NCBI GenBank assembly: GCA_023436775.1
Contig: JAEZHW010000035.1
Coordinates: 1-42,043 of the forward strand
Direction of reading: 5' to 3'
Source of the DNA: Actinomycetes bacterium
GTDB lineage: Bacteria; Actinomycetota; Actinomycetes; Actinomycetales; Microbacteriaceae
DNA length: 42,043 nucleotides
Positions 15,878 to 23,455 of the stretch are shown piece by piece (the first letter of the stretch is position 1; each line of letters opens with the position of its first letter). The notes beneath the pieces were generated by a model. It saw nothing but the letters and a program-made list of their open reading frames with translations. It had not been told where the DNA came from and did no database searches. Both the position numbers and the translations under genes were made by a program.

Positions 15878-16789
15878 ATGTCTGCAGTGCCGCTCTACGA
15901 ATTGGACCCTGATGTGCAGGTGCCCAGGGGGCTGCCGCTGGTCGTACTCCTGACCGGCTTCACCGACGCGGGGTCGGCGGTGTCGCACGCGACGGAATAC
16001 TTGCTGGAAATGCTGGACCACCAGGTCGTGGCCGAGTTCCGCAACGACGACCTGTTGGACTACCGGGCGCGTCGTCCCACGATCGTGTTCGATGAGGATC
16101 ACCTCACCGACTATCAGGCGCCGCAGCTTGTGCTGCGTCTGGCCGAAGACGAACTCGGCGCACCGTTCTTGATCTTGACCGGCTACGAGCCGGACTTCCG
16201 GTGGGACCAGTTCACGGCTGAACTCATCGACCTGGTGGAGCGCCTCGGCGTGTCCAGCGCCGTGTGGGTGCACGCCATCCCGATGCCGGTGCCACACACC
16301 CGTCCCATTGGTACGACGGTGAGCGGCAACCGGATGGAACTGATCGAGGCCTATTCAGTCTGGCGCCCGCGCACGCAGGTCCCCGTGAATGTCGGTCACT
16401 TGATCGAGTACCGCCTCGCGGAACGCGACTTCAGCGTGGCGAGTTTCGCATTGCTGATTCCGCACTACCTCGCGGACACCGAATATCCCGCTGCCGCGGT
16501 GGCAGCCATTGAACGGGTCTCACTGGCCACGGGACTGATGCTGCCGAGTGAGGACCTGCGCGAGGACGACCGCGAGTTCCTGGGCAAGCTCACCGATCAG
16601 ATGCAGAACAATGCCGAATTGCAGCGCCTGGTGGCCACGCTCGAAGAGCGGCATGACGACTACATGGAGAGCGCCAACGTGCGCAATCCGCTCACCGACC
16701 TGGATGGTGAGATCCCGAGCGCCGAGGTCATCGCCGAAGAGTTGGAGCGATTCTTGGCAGCGCAGAACCCCAACGAGGACGAGGTCTAA
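15878..16789 (+). CDS. PAC2-family protein (proteasome assembly chaperone-like)
   Basis: The 303-aa protein has the PAC2 fold signs: LPLVVLLTGFTDAGSAVSHATEYL at the N-terminus, then LTDYQAPQLVLRLAEDELGAPFLILTGYEPDFRW, VSSAVWVHAIPMPVPHTRPI, and VPVNVGHLIEYRLAER. The C-terminus (from about residue 220) is a charged, probably coiled-coil tail rich in Glu and Asp. PAC2 proteins are common in Actinobacteria; a link to proteasome assembly is inherited from the eukaryotic relatives and is not shown here. No proteasome genes are in this window. It stands alone, divergent from pepA and convergent with the dehydrogenase gene. Confidence 0.85.
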   Translation: MSAVPLYELDPDVQVPRGLPLVVLLTGFTDAGSAVSHATEYLLEMLDHQVVAEFRNDDLLDYRARRPTIVFDEDHLTDYQAPQLVLRLAEDELGAPFLILTGYEPDFRWDQFTAELIDLVERLGVSSAVWVHAIPMPVPHTRPIGTTVSGNRMELIEAYSVWRPRTQVPVNVGHLIEYRLAERDFSVASFALLIPHYLADTEYPAAAVAAIERVSLATGLMLPSEDLREDDREFLGKLTDQMQNNAELQRLVATLEERHDDYMESANVRNPLTDLDGEIPSAEVIAEELERFLAAQNPNEDEV

Positions 16790-16806
16790 ACCAGGCACCG
16801 CCTCGG

Positions 16807-16827
16807 CCCGACTCTATGTGGGTCGGG
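16807..16827. terminator. Weak hairpin between PAC2 and dehydrogenase genes
   Basis: CCCGAC (16807-16812) pairs with GTCGGG (16822-16827) across a 9-nt loop. Its position between convergent genes supports a terminator; the short stem argues against a strong one. Confidence 0.35.
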
Positions 16828-16838
16828 GGTGATCGCCG

Positions 16839-17699
16839 TTACCAGTGCACGCGGGTGAGCTGGCCGGACAGCCGCCACAGTCGCAGGGCCGTTCGGGCCG
16901 CGTCCTTCGGCAGCGGGGCCGGCGAGGCAGCCGGCGCCCCAGCGGCGCCGAAGCGGTCCGCAGGGCCGATCCATGACCCGGCCGGCGGGATCGGGCCGAA
17001 CGCAGCGGCCATGATCGAATCGGCGGCGGCGTCGGCGTCGTGCCCGATCAGATTCACAGCGGCGCGCTGGAACAGGTTGCTGGCGCTGCCCTGCACCGCG
17101 CCCGGGTGAGCAGCAATCGACCGTACGCGAGCACCCTGCTCGGTGAGGCGACGGTCCAACTCAGTGGCAAACAGCAGGTTCGCTAATTTGCTCGCCGCAT
17201 AGGCGCGCATCGGCCGGTATCCATGATCGAAGCGCAGGTCGTGGAATCGGATCTCGCCTTGGCGAGCCACCAGCGAAGACACCGTCACGACGCGCGCCTG
17301 CGCGTTCGCGGCAGGCATGAGCAAACCAGTGGCCGCGAAGTGACCGAGGTGATTCACTCCGAAGTGCAGTTCGAACCGGTCATCGGTGAGTTCCCGGTGC
17401 GGCACCGAGGTGACGGCGGCGACATTGAGCAGCCGGTCCCAGCCGTCGAACTGTTCGAGCACGCTGGCGCCGAACTCGCGGACCGAGGCCAGCGAGGCGA
17501 GATTGAGCGGGAGGACATCGATGATGGCTTCCGGAACCTGTTCTCGCAGTTCCTGCTTGAGGGCCCACCCACGCTCGACGTCACGGACGGCCAGCACCAC
17601 CGACTCACCGCGCTCGACCAGGCGAAGCGTAAGGCGTCGGCCCAGCGTGCCAGTGGCACCGGTGAGGATGGTGCGTCCGACGTTGACGCCTTGTTCCAT
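16839..17699 (-). CDS. Short-chain dehydrogenase/reductase
   Basis: The 286-aa protein shows a classical NAD(P)-binding TGATGTLG motif near the N-terminus, the LLNVAAV strand in place of the usual NNAG, the active-site Ser in VVTVSSLV, and the YxxxK pair at Tyr167 and Lys171 (AYAASKLAN). It resembles the retinol dehydrogenase/light-dependent protochlorophyllide reductase-like branch (NHLGHFAATGLL). The C-terminus is Ala/Pro-rich. The substrate cannot be told. I chose ATG 17699 because the Rossmann motif follows directly and TAGGCT lies 7 nt upstream; the frame is open to 17867 but that part is basic and unlike the family. Confidence 0.82.
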   Translation of the reverse strand: MEQGVNVGRTILTGATGTLGRRLTLRLVERGESVVLAVRDVERGWALKQELREQVPEAIIDVLPLNLASLASVREFGASVLEQFDGWDRLLNVAAVTSVPHRELTDDRFELHFGVNHLGHFAATGLLMPAANAQARVVTVSSLVARQGEIRFHDLRFDHGYRPMRAYAASKLANLLFATELDRRLTEQGARVRSIAAHPGAVQGSASNLFQRAAVNLIGHDADAAADSIMAAAFGPIPPAGSWIGPADRFGAAGAPAASPAPLPKDAARTALRLWRLSGQLTRVHW

Positions 17700-17706
17700 A
17701 CTTCTG

Positions 17707-17712
17707 AGCCTA
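17707..17712 (-). promoter_or_regulatory. Dehydrogenase gene -10 element, leaderless type
   Basis: TAGGCT on the minus strand (17712-17707), 7 nt, then ATG at 17699. Confidence 0.45.
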
Positions 17713-17869
17713 TTGCACCTGCTTGGTGCAGTTCGGAAAGGGCGACGGCGTGTATGCGGGAAGGGGGATTCCGCCGGGAATCGGCGCTCTGGCGCGCGGA
17801 ATGCGCACCCAGTCACCTTTTCCCGCCTCGCCGAGACTGTGGGTGCGCAGGGAGAACGCCAAAGCATGG

Positions 17870-17875
17870 CATAAT
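17870..17875 (+). promoter_or_regulatory. Possible sigA promoter -10
   Basis: CATAAT preceded by a G-rich spacer; the mRNA leader would be about 125 nt. A -35 hexamer is not evident. Confidence 0.35.
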
Positions 17876-18006
17876 GGAACGCTCAGACCCGTTGCAAGTC
17901 ATATGGGTGCCCGACTATTCGGTCAGGACCCGACTTGACAAGGGTCTTGTTGCTGCCCGCCGAAAGGCATTTGGGGGGCGCGCAGCAAAATCTGAAAGGC
18001 GTGAGC

Positions 18007-19398
18007 GTGGTTCGACAGAGCGCAACATCAGCAGAAGAGAAGAAGCCGACGCGCGGCCGCAAGGCGGCTGCCAAGACTGAGGCAGTTGAGCCCGAAGTCG
18101 TTGAGGCTGCGGCCGAAGACACGGCCAAGCCGGCAAAGAAGGCTGCTGCGTCCAAGTCTGCTGCCAAGACCGGTAAGGCGGCCAAGGCTGACGCTCCGGC
18201 GAAGGCACCGAAGGCAGCAAAGGGTGGCAAGCGCAAGGCTGCTGCCGCGGATGACGTGGTCGACGAAGACGACGTCGACATCGCCGACGACGTGGAGGTC
18301 GAGGTTGAGGACGTCGCCGTCGAGGTCGACGCCGATGCAGACGCGGACGCGGACACCGATGCGGACGCCGACGACGAGGAAGACGGCGAAAAGAAGCCGG
18401 CCCTTGAGGCGCTGCCGACCGGTGCCATCGTGCTGTCGATGAGCGAGGAAGACGACATTCCCGTCTACTCGACCACGATCACGGGTGCTACCGCCGACCC
18501 GGTCAAGGACTATCTGAAGCAGATCGGTAAGGTTCCGCTGCTGAACGCGGCCGAAGAGGTCGACCTGGCGATGCGAATTGAGGCTGGTCTCTTCGCGGAA
18601 GAGAAGCTGAACACGATGGGCAGCAAGCTCGATCCGAAGCTGCGCCGCGAACTCGAGTGGGTCAAGCGTGACGGTGCTCGCGCCAAGAGCCACCTGCTCG
18701 GCGCCAACCTGCGCCTCGTGGTGAGCTTGGCCAAGCGCTACACGGGCCGCGGCATGCAGTTCCTGGACCTGATCCAGGAAGGCAACCTGGGTCTGATCCG
18801 GGCGGTCGAGAAGTTTGACTACACCAAGGGCTTCAAGTTCTCGACCTACGCCACCTGGTGGATCCGACAGGCCATCACCCGCGCCATGGCCGACCAGGCC
18901 CGCACCATCCGTATTCCGGTGCACATGGTCGAAGTCATCAACAAGCTCGCGCGGGTCCAGCGCCAGATGCTGCAGGACCTCGGCCGTGAACCCACTCCGG
19001 AAGAACTCGCCCGCGAGCTCGACATGACTCCGGAAAAGGTCGTCGAGGTGCAGAAGTACGGTCGTGAGCCGATCTCGCTGCACACCCCGCTTGGCGAGGA
19101 CGGCGACAGCGAGTTCGGTGACCTGATCGAGGACACCGAGGCGGTCGTACCCGCGGACGCAGTCGGCTTCACGATGCTGCAGCGTCAGCTCGAGAGCCTG
19201 CTCGACTCGCTGTCCGAGCGCGAAGCTGGCGTGATTCGCATGCGCTTCGGCCTCGGCGACGGCATTCCGAAGACGCTGGACCAGATCGGCGACACCTTCG
19301 GCGTGACCCGCGAGCGCATCCGTCAGATCGAGTCGAAGACCATGGCGAAGCTGCGCCACCCGTCTCGCTCGCAGGCCCTGCGCGACTACCTCGAGTAG
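18007..19398 (+). CDS. sigA: Principal RNA polymerase sigma factor (RpoD/SigA/HrdB)
   Basis: This is the housekeeping sigma-70 that directs RNA polymerase to most promoters. The protein has 463 aa. Residues 1 to about 140 are a low-complexity Lys/Ala then Asp/Glu-rich region typical of actinobacterial principal sigmas. After it come region 1.2 (DPVKDYLKQIGKVPLLNAAEE), region 2 (FLDLIQEGNLGLIRAVEKFD and FSTYATWWIRQAITRAM), region 3 (RIPVHMVEVINKLARVQ) and region 4 (FGVTRERIRQIESKTMAKLRHP). I chose GTG 18007, which has GAAAGG at 7-nt spacing; GTG 18001 is too close to it. murT begins 7 nt after the stop, so the two may be co-transcribed. Confidence 0.95.
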   Translation: MVRQSATSAEEKKPTRGRKAAAKTEAVEPEVVEAAAEDTAKPAKKAAASKSAAKTGKAAKADAPAKAPKAAKGGKRKAAAADDVVDEDDVDIADDVEVEVEDVAVEVDADADADADTDADADDEEDGEKKPALEALPTGAIVLSMSEEDDIPVYSTTITGATADPVKDYLKQIGKVPLLNAAEEVDLAMRIEAGLFAEEKLNTMGSKLDPKLRRELEWVKRDGARAKSHLLGANLRLVVSLAKRYTGRGMQFLDLIQEGNLGLIRAVEKFDYTKGFKFSTYATWWIRQAITRAMADQARTIRIPVHMVEVINKLARVQRQMLQDLGREPTPEELARELDMTPEKVVEVQKYGREPISLHTPLGEDGDSEFGDLIEDTEAVVPADAVGFTMLQRQLESLLDSLSEREAGVIRMRFGLGDGIPKTLDQIGDTFGVTRERIRQIESKTMAKLRHPSRSQALRDYLE

Positions 19399-19405
19399 GC
19401 CGCGC

Positions 19406-20671
19406 GTGCGCCACTGGATCGCCACGGTCGTTGGCAAGTTTGTCCGGTTCGTCACGCACCTGCGTGGAGGTGGCACCTCGCTGCCGGGCATGATCGCGGA
19501 ACGTATTGACCCGCGCTACCTGGAGCGGGCCAGTGCCAAGTTCCCGCTCGGTGTGTTGTCCATCCTGGGCTCGAATGGCAAGACCACGACCACGAACATG
19601 GTCACGGCGATGCTGCGTGAGCACGGGCTGCGCGTCGCCGGAAACACTGCTGGCGGCAATCTGCCGCAGGGTCTTGCTACCTCGATGGTGATGGCGACCA
19701 CGCTGACCGGCCGAGTGCCCTATGACATCGCGGTCTTGGAGACGGACGAAGCGTACGCGCCGCAGCTTGCGCCGCGCATGAAGCCGGTGGGCTCGCTGCT
19801 CCTGAACGTGCAGATCGATCAGCTGCAGCGTTTGCATGAGCCAGACCGAGTTGGTGACATGCTGCGTTCGATGGCGCTCGAGACCACCGGCCACGTAGTC
19901 ATTAACGCCGACTCGGCGCACCTGCGTCCGGTTGGCGCTGAGCTGCCGTACGCGCAGACGCATTACTTTGCGGTGGAACCGAACTTTGCCGCCTCGTTGC
20001 CGAACGGTCTGAACAATGCTGAGGCCTTTGGCGTCGGCGAGGTCGACTTGCCGGTCGAGCCTGCCGCACTCGTGCTGAGCGCCAGCGAACATGAGGCGGA
20101 ACTGTCGCTGGATGGCGAGGTGTTCACCGTTTCGCTGCCGGCTCGCGGCCTGCACTATGCGATCGACATCGCGGCCGCCGCACTGCTGGTGAAGCGCGTG
20201 CTGGGGGAGCGCTTCAATATCGCGGCGGTGCAGCGCGCCATGCAGGGCATGAAGACCGCGTATGGTCGCGGCGAGGTGCTGCTTGCTGATGGCCAAGAGA
20301 TCGAAATGATCATGTTCAAAAACGGGCCGAGCCTGCAGCTGAACCTCGACTCGATCCCGGAACTGCCGGACCGGATCCTGTTCACGATCGACACGGGTAC
20401 GCCCGACCTCACCTGGCTGTACTCGAACGAACTGTCGCGCATCGAGAAGATTGACGTGGTCAGTGGCGGTCTGCATGCCAGCCAGTTGGCCACCCACTTC
20501 GCCTACCGCCAGATCCCGATTGACCTCGTTGAGCCGGATATGAAGGCGGCCGTGGCTGCATTCTTGGCTCTGCCAGCCCCCACGAAGGGTCGGAAACTCA
20601 TGCTGGTGAACTACGAGCAGATGGCCTTGATTCGGGACGCGCTCGGCTACCGGGACATGGGGGACCAGTAA
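19406..20671 (+). CDS. murT: MurT-like Mur ligase, divergent (no zinc ribbon)
   Basis: MurT normally binds lipid II and ATP and, with GatD, amidates the alpha-carboxyl of D-Glu in the peptidoglycan stem. This 421-aa protein follows MurT from its RHWIATVVGKFVR start through LPGMIAERIDPRYL to the intact ATP loop GSNGKTTTTN (residues 55-64), the ETDEAY metal region and NADSAHL. But it contains no cysteine, so the family's Cys4 zinc ribbon is missing. Other motifs changed: FRDQxDR reads QIDQLQR, KNPAG reads K305-N-G-P-S, and the ADGRDxSWxxDxDFE region reads TGTPDLTWLYSNELS (Tyr339-Ser-Asn-Glu). The Asp thought to act in ammonia transfer is therefore gone. The gene is coupled to gatD by TAATG. GTG 19406 gives the family's normal N-terminus. 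Confidence 0.8.
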   Translation: MRHWIATVVGKFVRFVTHLRGGGTSLPGMIAERIDPRYLERASAKFPLGVLSILGSNGKTTTTNMVTAMLREHGLRVAGNTAGGNLPQGLATSMVMATTLTGRVPYDIAVLETDEAYAPQLAPRMKPVGSLLLNVQIDQLQRLHEPDRVGDMLRSMALETTGHVVINADSAHLRPVGAELPYAQTHYFAVEPNFAASLPNGLNNAEAFGVGEVDLPVEPAALVLSASEHEAELSLDGEVFTVSLPARGLHYAIDIAAAALLVKRVLGERFNIAAVQRAMQGMKTAYGRGEVLLADGQEIEMIMFKNGPSLQLNLDSIPELPDRILFTIDTGTPDLTWLYSNELSRIEKIDVVSGGLHASQLATHFAYRQIPIDLVEPDMKAAVAAFLALPAPTKGRKLMLVNYEQMALIRDALGYRDMGDQ

Positions 20672-21438
20672 TGACGGCGCTCCAGATTCTGCACCTGTAC
20701 CCGCAGGAACTCGGCGTCTTTGGTGACGTTGGGAATGTGCTCGCCTTGCAGCGCCGCAGCGAGTGGCGCGGGCTGGACGTTACGGTCTCGCAGCACCAGG
20801 TCGGTGCCGCCTTGCCGAAGGCGGCGCCGGACATTGTGGTTGTCGGGAACGGCCCGCACTCTGGGATGCGGGCCGTGCTGGGTGACCTGCAACAGATTGC
20901 GCCTGCGTTGCGCGAGTGGGTGTCGGCTGGCGCCGGCCTGCTCGCGGTGTCGGCAGGTTGGCAACTGCTCGGTCAGTCGCTGACCATTGACGGCGAGGCG
21001 GTACCCACCGCAGCAGTGCTGCCGTCGGTCGCCACCGTGTCGAAGCGTCGCTTCGTCAGCGAGATCGTGGCGCACTCGAGTCGCGGCCTGATCATGGGCT
21101 TCGAGAACCACGCCGCCGTGACCGAGTTGGTGGACGGCGCGCAGCCGCTGGCCACCGACATCAAGCGCGGCTATGGCAATGGTGTGCCCGAGGGCGCTGC
21201 GGTCGAGGGCGTCCTCGTGGGCGCAGCGATCGGCACGAACCTCGGCGGTCCCTTCCTGCCGCTCAACCCGACCTGGGCCGACTACCTGCTGGAGCAGGCC
21301 GTCGCTCGCCGCGGCGAAGTGCTGCCCGCGATCACTGGCGAATGGGCCGAGATTGCGGACACCTACGCAGAGCAGGCCCGCCACGGCGTCGCCAATGCGG
21401 TCCCCGGTGCGAAGGGCTGGCTGGTCGCCGGGGCCTAG
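20671..21438 (+). CDS. gatD: GatD-like class I amidotransferase with lost Cys/His dyad
   Basis: GatD normally releases ammonia from glutamine for MurT. This 255-aa protein aligns with it throughout: ILHLYPQELGVFGDVGNVLAL, GLLAVSAGWQLLG, MGFENHAAVTEL, GYGNG, and GTNLGGPFLPLNPTWADYLL. The catalytic nucleophile (family motif xICGGYQxLG) is Ser94, encoded TCG at 20950-20952. The catalytic His (family GTYLHGPxLPKN) is Gly192 at 21244-21246. The GGGSDxEQ loop reads GNGPHSGM. There is no Cys in the protein. It should therefore be unable to hydrolyse glutamine. The frame is intact and starts on the murT stop, so it is not an obvious pseudogene; a structural role for MurT or a new substrate site is likely. 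Confidence 0.82.
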   Translation: MTALQILHLYPQELGVFGDVGNVLALQRRSEWRGLDVTVSQHQVGAALPKAAPDIVVVGNGPHSGMRAVLGDLQQIAPALREWVSAGAGLLAVSAGWQLLGQSLTIDGEAVPTAAVLPSVATVSKRRFVSEIVAHSSRGLIMGFENHAAVTELVDGAQPLATDIKRGYGNGVPEGAAVEGVLVGAAIGTNLGGPFLPLNPTWADYLLEQAVARRGEVLPAITGEWAEIADTYAEQARHGVANAVPGAKGWLVAGA

Positions 21439-21445
21439 GGCGACC
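21423..21445 (+). terminator. Possible hairpin at the gatD stop codon
   Basis: GGTCGCC (21423-21429) pairs with GGCGACC (21439-21445) across a 9-nt loop that contains the gatD stop codon. There is no T-tract. A weak terminator call. Confidence 0.3.
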
Positions 21446-21488
21446 TGCAACCGGACGGTTCCATCTGCGCATGTCCAGCGATCCCCGG

Positions 21489-21494
21489 TAGGCT
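21489..21494 (+). promoter_or_regulatory. hisE -10 element, leaderless type
   Basis: TAGGCT, 6 nt, then GTG at 21501. It marks a separate his transcription unit after gatD. Confidence 0.5.
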
Positions 21495-21500
21495 GGTCGG

Positions 21501-21764
21501 GTGAAGACCTTCGAGCAGTTGTACGCCGAACTCGCCGAGAAGCAGCGCACCCGTCCTGAGGGATCGGGAACGATCGCGGAACTCGACGCGGGCGTGCATG
21601 CGATCGGGAAGAAGATCGTCGAAGAGGCGGCCGAGGTCTGGATGGCCGCGGAATACCAGAGCGACGACGAGCTGGCCGAAGAGGCCTCGCAGTTGCTCTA
21701 CCACTTGCAGGTCCTGCTGCTCGCCAAGGGCGTGCCGCTGGAGGCCGTGTACCGACATCTGTGA
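21501..21764 (+). CDS. hisE: Phosphoribosyl-ATP pyrophosphatase
   Basis: HisE removes pyrophosphate from phosphoribosyl-ATP, the second step of histidine synthesis. The 87-aa protein is all-helical and matches the MazG-like family: FEQLYAELAEKQRTRPEGSGT, then KKIVEEAAEVWMAAEY with the metal-binding Glu residues, and EEASQLLYHLQVLLLAKGV. It has the normal length for a free-standing HisE, and no HisI domain is fused. The GTG start fits the leaderless -10. hisG follows after 51 nt. Confidence 0.94.
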   Translation: MKTFEQLYAELAEKQRTRPEGSGTIAELDAGVHAIGKKIVEEAAEVWMAAEYQSDDELAEEASQLLYHLQVLLLAKGVPLEAVYRHL

Positions 21765-21815
21765 TCGGTCCACTCCAGCTCCCCGACTATTGCGCAGAGA
21801 AAGAGACTGCACCAC

Positions 21816-22658
21816 ATGCTTCGCATCGCTATTCCGAATAAGGGCGCCCTGGCCGAACACGCCGTCGACCTGTTGCAGGCCGCTGGCTACGCCGGGCGCC
21901 GCGATACCAAGACCCTCTACATTCTCGACACCCGCAACGAGGTGGAATTCTTCTACCTGCGTCCGCGCGACATTGCGACGTACGTGGGTGCCGGCGCGCT
22001 GGATGTCGGCATTACCGGACGTGACCTGCTGATCGACTCGGGATCCGAGGCGCTGGAGGTTGGTCCGCTGAACTTCGGCAACTCGACCTTCCGCTTCGCC
22101 GGCCCTCCTGGCCAGTTCAAGGAGCTCCAGGACCTTGAGGGCAAGCGGGTCGCGACCTCGTACATTGGTCTGGTCGAGGGCTTCCTGGCTGCACAGGGCG
22201 TGTCCGCCAAGCTGGTCAAGCTCGACGGTGCGGTCGAATCCGCGGTGCAACTCGGCGTTGCTGACGCCGTGGCGGATGTGGTGGACACCGGCTCGACGCT
22301 GAAGGCTGCAGGTCTGGAATTGTTCGGCCCGGTCGCGTTGGAATCGACCGCGGTGCTGATCTCCTCGCCGACGGCCGCATCGGATGGGGTGCACCACTTC
22401 CTGCGTCGACTGCAGAGCGTGCTGGTTGCCCGCGAGTACGTGCTGATGGACTACGACCTGCCGGCTGCGCTGGTGGAACAGGCCACCGCAATTACCCCGG
22501 GCTTTGAGTCACCGACGATCTCGCCGCTGCGCGATGCGGATTGGGTGGCGGTGCGCGTCATGGTGCCGCGCCGTGACCACAACCAGATCATGGACCGGCT
22601 CGAAGCCCTGGGTGCCCGCGGCATCCTGGTCACGCCGATCCACTCTGCTCGGATGTAA
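21816..22658 (+). CDS. hisG: ATP phosphoribosyltransferase (long form)
   Basis: HisG joins ATP and PRPP in the first, feedback-controlled step of histidine synthesis. The protein has 280 aa, the long form with a C-terminal ACT-like regulatory domain (from about residue 205, including VRVMVPRRDHNQIMDRLEALGARGILVTPI) that binds histidine, so HisZ is not needed. Catalytic-domain marks are LRIAIPNKGALAEHA, LDVGITGRDLL and the PRPP-binding DVVDTGSTLKAAGLE. hisF starts 2 nt after its stop. Confidence 0.95.
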   Translation: MLRIAIPNKGALAEHAVDLLQAAGYAGRRDTKTLYILDTRNEVEFFYLRPRDIATYVGAGALDVGITGRDLLIDSGSEALEVGPLNFGNSTFRFAGPPGQFKELQDLEGKRVATSYIGLVEGFLAAQGVSAKLVKLDGAVESAVQLGVADAVADVVDTGSTLKAAGLELFGPVALESTAVLISSPTAASDGVHHFLRRLQSVLVAREYVLMDYDLPAALVEQATAITPGFESPTISPLRDADWVAVRVMVPRRDHNQIMDRLEALGARGILVTPIHSARM

Positions 22659-22660
22659 TC

Positions 22661-23455
22661 GTGAGCACGCAGGTTCAAGCCGATGCCACCGCACCGGGTG
22701 TCGCGGTGCGAGTGATTCCCTGCTTGGATGTCGCCGATGGTCGCGTGGTCAAGGGCGTGAACTTCCAAAACTTGCAGGACGCTGGCGATCCGGTCGAACT
22801 GGCGCGACGCTACTTCGAGCAGGGCGCTGACGAGCTGACCTTCCTGGACGTGACGGCCACTGTCGAGGACCGTGCCACCACCTATGCGGTGGTGACGGCC
22901 ACGGCCGAGCAGGTCTTCATCCCGCTGACCGTCGGTGGCGGCGTCCGTTCCGACGAGGATGTGGCTCGGTTGCTCGGCTCCGGTGCGGACAAAATCGGCG
23001 TCAATTCTGCCGCGATCGCGCGCCCTGGCCTCATCAACGAGATCGCTGATCGCTTCGGCAACCAGGTCGTGGTGCTGTCCCTGGACGTGGCACGCTCGAT
23101 CGCGACGGCCAGTGGCTTCGAAGTGACGACGCATGGTGGTCGCACCCGGACCGGCCTGGACGCCGCCGATTGGGCGCGCGAGGCTATCGAGCGCGGCGCC
23201 GGCGAGCTGCTGGTGAACTCGATCGACGCGGACGGGACCAAGGCCGGTTTCGATCTGGAGCTCATCACGCTGATGCGAGAACTGTCCAGTGTGCCGGTAA
23301 TCGCCTCGGGTGGTGCTGGCGCCGTGGAACACTTCGCACCTGCGGTCGATGCCGGCGCCGACGCGGTGCTCGCCGCGAGCGTCTTCCACTCCGGACAGAT
23401 GACCATCGGCGAGGTCAAGCAGGCACTCGCTACCGCTGGGGTGCGAGTCCGATGA
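22661..23455 (+). CDS. hisF: Imidazole glycerol phosphate synthase, cyclase subunit
   Basis: HisF takes ammonia from HisH and closes the imidazole ring, releasing AICAR. The 264-aa beta/alpha barrel carries the catalytic Asp in IPCLDVADGRVVKGVNF, DELTFLDVTATVEDRAT, the GGGVRS phosphate loop, and the second Asp in VVVLSLDVARS. NSIDADGTKAGFD and ASGGAGAVEHF complete the pattern. About 15 extra residues precede the barrel. The start is GTG 22661. Its stop overlaps the next gene by ATGA. In related genomes hisI and trpE usually follow; here they do not. Confidence 0.95.
   Translation: MSTQVQADATAPGVAVRVIPCLDVADGRVVKGVNFQNLQDAGDPVELARRYFEQGADELTFLDVTATVEDRATTYAVVTATAEQVFIPLTVGGGVRSDEDVARLLGSGADKIGVNSAAIARPGLINEIADRFGNQVVVLSLDVARSIATASGFEVTTHGGRTRTGLDAADWAREAIERGAGELLVNSIDADGTKAGFDLELITLMRELSSVPVIASGGAGAVEHFAPAVDAGADAVLAASVFHSGQMTIGEVKQALATAGVRVR

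Larger units (their letters stand above)
17700..18006. other. Divergent intergenic region, dehydrogenase gene / sigA
   Basis: This 307-base gap holds the TAGGCT -10 of the dehydrogenase gene at its left end and a CATAAT -10 candidate for sigA at 17870-17875. A short ACAAG-ggt-CTTGT inverted repeat lies near 17938-17950. Open frames crossing it have no start context or recognisable product. Confidence 0.5.

Noticed and set aside
17935..17940. Perfect TTGACA near the sigA start
   Set aside because: No -10 hexamer lies 16-18 nt downstream, so it was not called a promoter.
17223..18080. 285-codon plus-strand frame across the dehydrogenase/sigA gap
   Set aside because: It is opposite the dehydrogenase gene and runs into sigA in another frame; the product is low-complexity with no family.
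20671..21438. GatD as a pseudogene
   Set aside because: The frame is intact at normal length, keeps non-catalytic family motifs and remains coupled to murT; loss is limited to catalytic positions.
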